Shown here piece by piece: positions 30,983 through 32,842 of a stretch of DNA of 32,842 nt. The DNA is taken from the NCBI GenBank assembly GCA_012514505.1, contig JAAZAD010000335.1, positions 1 to 32,842 on the forward strand. Direction: 5' to 3'. Source of the DNA: Rhodococcus sp. (in: high G+C Gram-positive bacteria) (GTDB lineage: Bacteria > Actinomycetota > Actinomycetes > Mycobacteriales > Mycobacteriaceae). Numbering within the stretch: position 1 is the first letter of the stretch; each line of letters begins with the position of its first letter. Both the position numbers and the translations under genes were made by a program. The notes under the pieces were generated by a model. It did no database searches, was not told where the DNA came from, and saw nothing but the letters and a program-made list of their open reading frames with translations.

Positions 30983-32227
30983 ATGCAGTCTTGGTCCGAT
31001 ACCGCCGTCCCTTCTCTACCAGGCCAGGGTCCGCCGCTGCGGTTGTACGACACCGCTGACCGCCAGGTGCGCCCGGTTACCCCGGGTGCGACGGCGACCA
31101 TGTACGTGTGTGGCATCACTCCGTACGACGCGACGCATCTTGGGCATGCGGCCACGTATCTGACGTTCGACCTGGTGAACCGCATCTGGCGTGACGCGGG
31201 CCACGACGTGCACTATGTGCAGAACGTCACCGACGTCGACGATCCGCTGTTCGAGCGTGCCGATCGCGACGGCGAGGACTGGATCGTTCTCGGTATGCGG
31301 GAGACCGCCCTGTTCCGTGAGGACATGGAGGCATTGCGTGTGCTGCCGCCCCGCGACTACATCGGTGCCGTCGAGTCGATCGGTGAGGTGATCGAGCTCG
31401 TGGAGAAGCTCGTGGCGTCGGGCGCTGCCTACACGGTGGACGACCCCGAATATCCGGACGTGTACTTCCGGGCCGATGCGAACGAGCAGTTCGGGTACGA
31501 ATCGGGATACGACCGGGAGACGATGGCGACGTTCTTCGCCGAACGCGGTGGAGATCCCGACCGTCCTGGTAAACGTGATCCACTCGACGCTCTCGTGTGG
31601 CGCGCAGCTCGTCCGGGTGAGCCGAAGTGGCCGTCGCCGTTCGGGGAGGGCCGCCCCGGCTGGCACATCGAGTGTGCCGCTATTGCGCTGAATCGGATCG
31701 GCAGCGGTTTCGACATCCAGGGCGGTGGCAGCGACCTGATCTTCCCGCACCACGAGTTCTCTTCGGCCCATGCCGAGTCCGTCACCGGCGAACGCCGGTT
31801 TGCTCGGCACTATGTGCACACCGGAATGATCGGGCTCGACGGCGAGAAGATGTCGAAGAGTCGCGGCAACCTCGTCTTCGTGTCGAAGTTGCGAGGGGAG
31901 CAGGTCGACCCTGCGGCGATTCGCCTCGGGCTGTTGTCCGGGCACTACCGTCAGGACCGCGCGTGGAGCGACCAGGTTCTTGCCGACGCGCAGGAACGGT
32001 TGACGTTGTGGCGGCAGGCGGCTGCGCTCGAATCCGCCCAGTCGGCGGAGGACACGGTCGCTCGGTTGCGTCAGCACCTCGCGGACGATTTGGACACACC
32101 GAAGGCGCTGGACGCGCTGGACGGATGGGCCCGGCGCGCCGTCGATCACGGCGGATCGGACACGGGTGCACCGTCACTCGTCGCGGATGCTGTCGACGCT
32201 CTGCTCGGGGTCGATATCGCTTCATGA
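30983..32227 (+). CDS. mshC: Cysteine:1D-myo-inositol 2-amino-2-deoxy-alpha-D-glucopyranoside ligase MshC
   Basis: The enzyme joins cysteine to glucosaminyl-inositol with ATP, the third step of mycothiol synthesis. The 414-residue product has the length of the M. tuberculosis enzyme and is a relative of cysteinyl-tRNA synthetase. It has the HIGH-like [11 protein letters not shown] (46-56), zinc ligands Cys43 (MYVCG), Cys231 (WHIECAA) and His256 (FPHHEFS), [11 protein letters not shown] and the KMSKS loop EKMSKSRGN (288-296). The C-terminus is short, without the tRNA-binding domain. This is what separates MshC from CysS. A leaderless start is likely. Mycothiol is the main thiol of this group of bacteria, so the gene supports the taxonomic assignment. 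Confidence 0.97.
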   Translation: MQSWSDTAVPSLPGQGPPLRLYDTADRQVRPVTPGATATMYVCGITPYDATHLGHAATYLTFDLVNRIWRDAGHDVHYVQNVTDVDDPLFERADRDGEDWIVLGMRETALFREDMEALRVLPPRDYIGAVESIGEVIELVEKLVASGAAYTVDDPEYPDVYFRADANEQFGYESGYDRETMATFFAERGGDPDRPGKRDPLDALVWRAARPGEPKWPSPFGEGRPGWHIECAAIALNRIGSGFDIQGGGSDLIFPHHEFSSAHAESVTGERRFARHYVHTGMIGLDGEKMSKSRGNLVFVSKLRGEQVDPAAIRLGLLSGHYRQDRAWSDQVLADAQERLTLWRQAAALESAQSAEDTVARLRQHLADDLDTPKALDALDGWARRAVDHGGSDTGAPSLVADAVDALLGVDIAS

Positions 32228-32319
32228 TGGCGGGAGCGGGTCACCCGGACACGGGCTGGACGTGACAGCCGTAGCTGCCTCAGCGACAATTGACCGGTGG
32301 CTAGTACGGCAGCCGCACA

Positions 32320-32676
32320 GTGCGATCATGGCTCTGGCCCGGTTCGTCGCCGGTAGTGGCTGTGGCGGGCTACCTGAATACCGTCCTGGAGGCAATCATC
32401 GCCGAGAGCGACGATGACCCGACAATCATCGCCCGAGCATTGGGATCTATTGCCCGATCACGCAACTTCAGCCAGATCGCACGGGAAGCCGGGATGAGCC
32501 GCGAAGGTCTCTACAAGGCATAGTCCGCGGAAGGTAACCCCAGCCTTGCCACGGTCATCAAGGTGTCCCACGCCCTCGGGCTGATACCCCGTTCGGGCGC
32601 CAATGCCCGAACCGGGTATCCACATCGTTCAACCCTTGAGGTTGCAAACGGTAGTCGGACCAGCTATCCGCACTGA
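32320..32676 (+). pseudogene. HigA-like addiction-module antidote gene interrupted by an amber codon
   Basis: The frame from GTG 32320 reads VAGYLNTVLEA (about residues 15-25), then IIARALGSIARSRNFSQIAREAGMSREGLYKA, the helix-turn-helix of the HigA/probable-addiction-module-antidote family. At 32521-32523 stands TAG, and the same frame continues with SAEGNPSLATVIKVSHALGL, exactly what the family has after YKAL. A Leu codon (TTG to TAG, one base) has become a stop. The N-terminus usual in the family (about 20 residues) is also not recognisable, and no RelE/HigB toxin gene is visible upstream. The frame closes at 32674-32676, overlapping the convergent minus-strand gene. A truncated 67-residue protein could still be made, but the gene looks dead. 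Confidence 0.72.
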
Positions 32677-32842
32677 ACGGTGTACGCCGGGTCTGACGGG
32701 AGGATGCTGGTGATGGTGATGAAGGAAGCTCCACCTCGTTTCAGCTTCGCCATCAGTGACTGATACCGCCAATCGGCCAGTTCCAGAGTCTCTCCCTTAC
32801 ATGCGCCGTTGTTCAAGTCGAACTCGCTCATCCGGAGTACCA
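32664..32842 (-). CDS. Unrecognised protein, partial at right edge
   Basis: A minus-strand frame is open from the window edge to TAG at 32664-32666. From an ATG at 32831 it reads MSEFDLNNGACKGETLELAD, then WRYQSLMAKLKRGGASFITI and TSILPSDPAYTVQCG, ending there. The composition (an amphipathic helix followed by a beta-rich end with two Cys) looks like a genuine protein, but I do not recognise the family. No Shine-Dalgarno precedes that ATG, so the true start may lie beyond the window. Its end overlaps the end of the HigA-like frame on the other strand. It is somewhat less GC-rich than the core genes, in keeping with accessory DNA after mshC. Confidence 0.45.
   Translation of the reverse strand, partial: VLRMSEFDLNNGACKGETLELADWRYQSLMAKLKRGGASFITITSILPSDPAYTVQCG

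Noticed and set aside
30856..31059. Decapeptide-repeat protein (GVLTVGGVTA) encoded by the 30-bp repeats
   Set aside because: The unit length is a multiple of three, so any frame stays open. There is no ribosome site, and the frame then runs into the mshC coding region out of register.
32228..32319. Toxin gene or terminator between mshC and the HigA-like frame
   Set aside because: Only short 4-5 bp arms (GTCAC/GTGAC, CCCG/CGGG) and no RelE-like frame are visible.

Overview
The window is chromosomal DNA of a high-GC mycolate actinobacterium, most likely Rhodococcus or a close relative such as Nocardia or Gordonia. The evidence is the codon use, a mycothiol ligase gene (mshC), a GarA-type FHA protein, a DtxR/IdeR-type iron box, and two gene orders that match from memory the Mycobacterium tuberculosis blocks Rv1823-Rv1837 and Rv2130-Rv2141. 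No alignment was run. Almost all of it is conserved core genome; only the last ~0.6 kb looks accessory.

Layout. (1) 1-8096, plus strand: the C-terminus of a DUF881 protein, sbp (DUF1290), a second DUF881 protein, gcvH, garA, a FtsR-like MerR regulator, a DUF151 nuclease-like gene, a second MerR regulator (Rv1830/ResR-like), a tandem glycine riboswitch and gcvP. (2) 8142-16417, minus strand: a membrane metallophosphoesterase overlapping a membrane-anchored substrate-binding/VWA protein, malate synthase G (glcB), a TauE/SafE sulfur exporter behind a cysteine-rich leader peptide and terminator, a saccharopine-dehydrogenase-like reductase and a DUF2784 protein. (3) 16485-18139, minus strand: a zinc-ribbon/SDR fusion and tRNA-Leu(GAG). 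(4) 18326-22500: an M20 peptidase and a PEBP protein (plus), then pyrD and an LppL-like lipoprotein (minus). (5) 22650-26645: a small DUF5703-like gene (plus) converging on the haem operon hmuO-hmuT-hmuU-hmuV (minus), which has a DtxR/IdeR-type box upstream. (6) 26661-27581: an aldo/keto-reductase-fold protein (minus) lacking two catalytic residues. (7) 27766-32227, plus strand: uppP, a histidine phosphatase, DUF3090, a SCO1664-family kinase-like protein, a 30-bp minisatellite and mshC. (8) 32320-32842: a HigA-like antitoxin gene broken by an amber codon, and the end of an unrecognised minus-strand gene.

How it works together. The glycine-cleavage genes (riboswitch-controlled gcvP, and gcvH next to garA) and glcB link one-carbon and glyoxylate metabolism. 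The haem operon takes up haem and opens it to release iron under iron control. The best candidate for something undescribed is the leader at 14502-14740. It encodes a 32-residue peptide ending in Cys-Cys, its stop codon lies in a terminator-like hairpin, and it precedes a TauE/SafE exporter; this is the architecture of a cysteine-sensing attenuator. A second candidate is the histidine phosphatase, zinc-ribbon and kinase-like module beside mshC, whose function is unknown.
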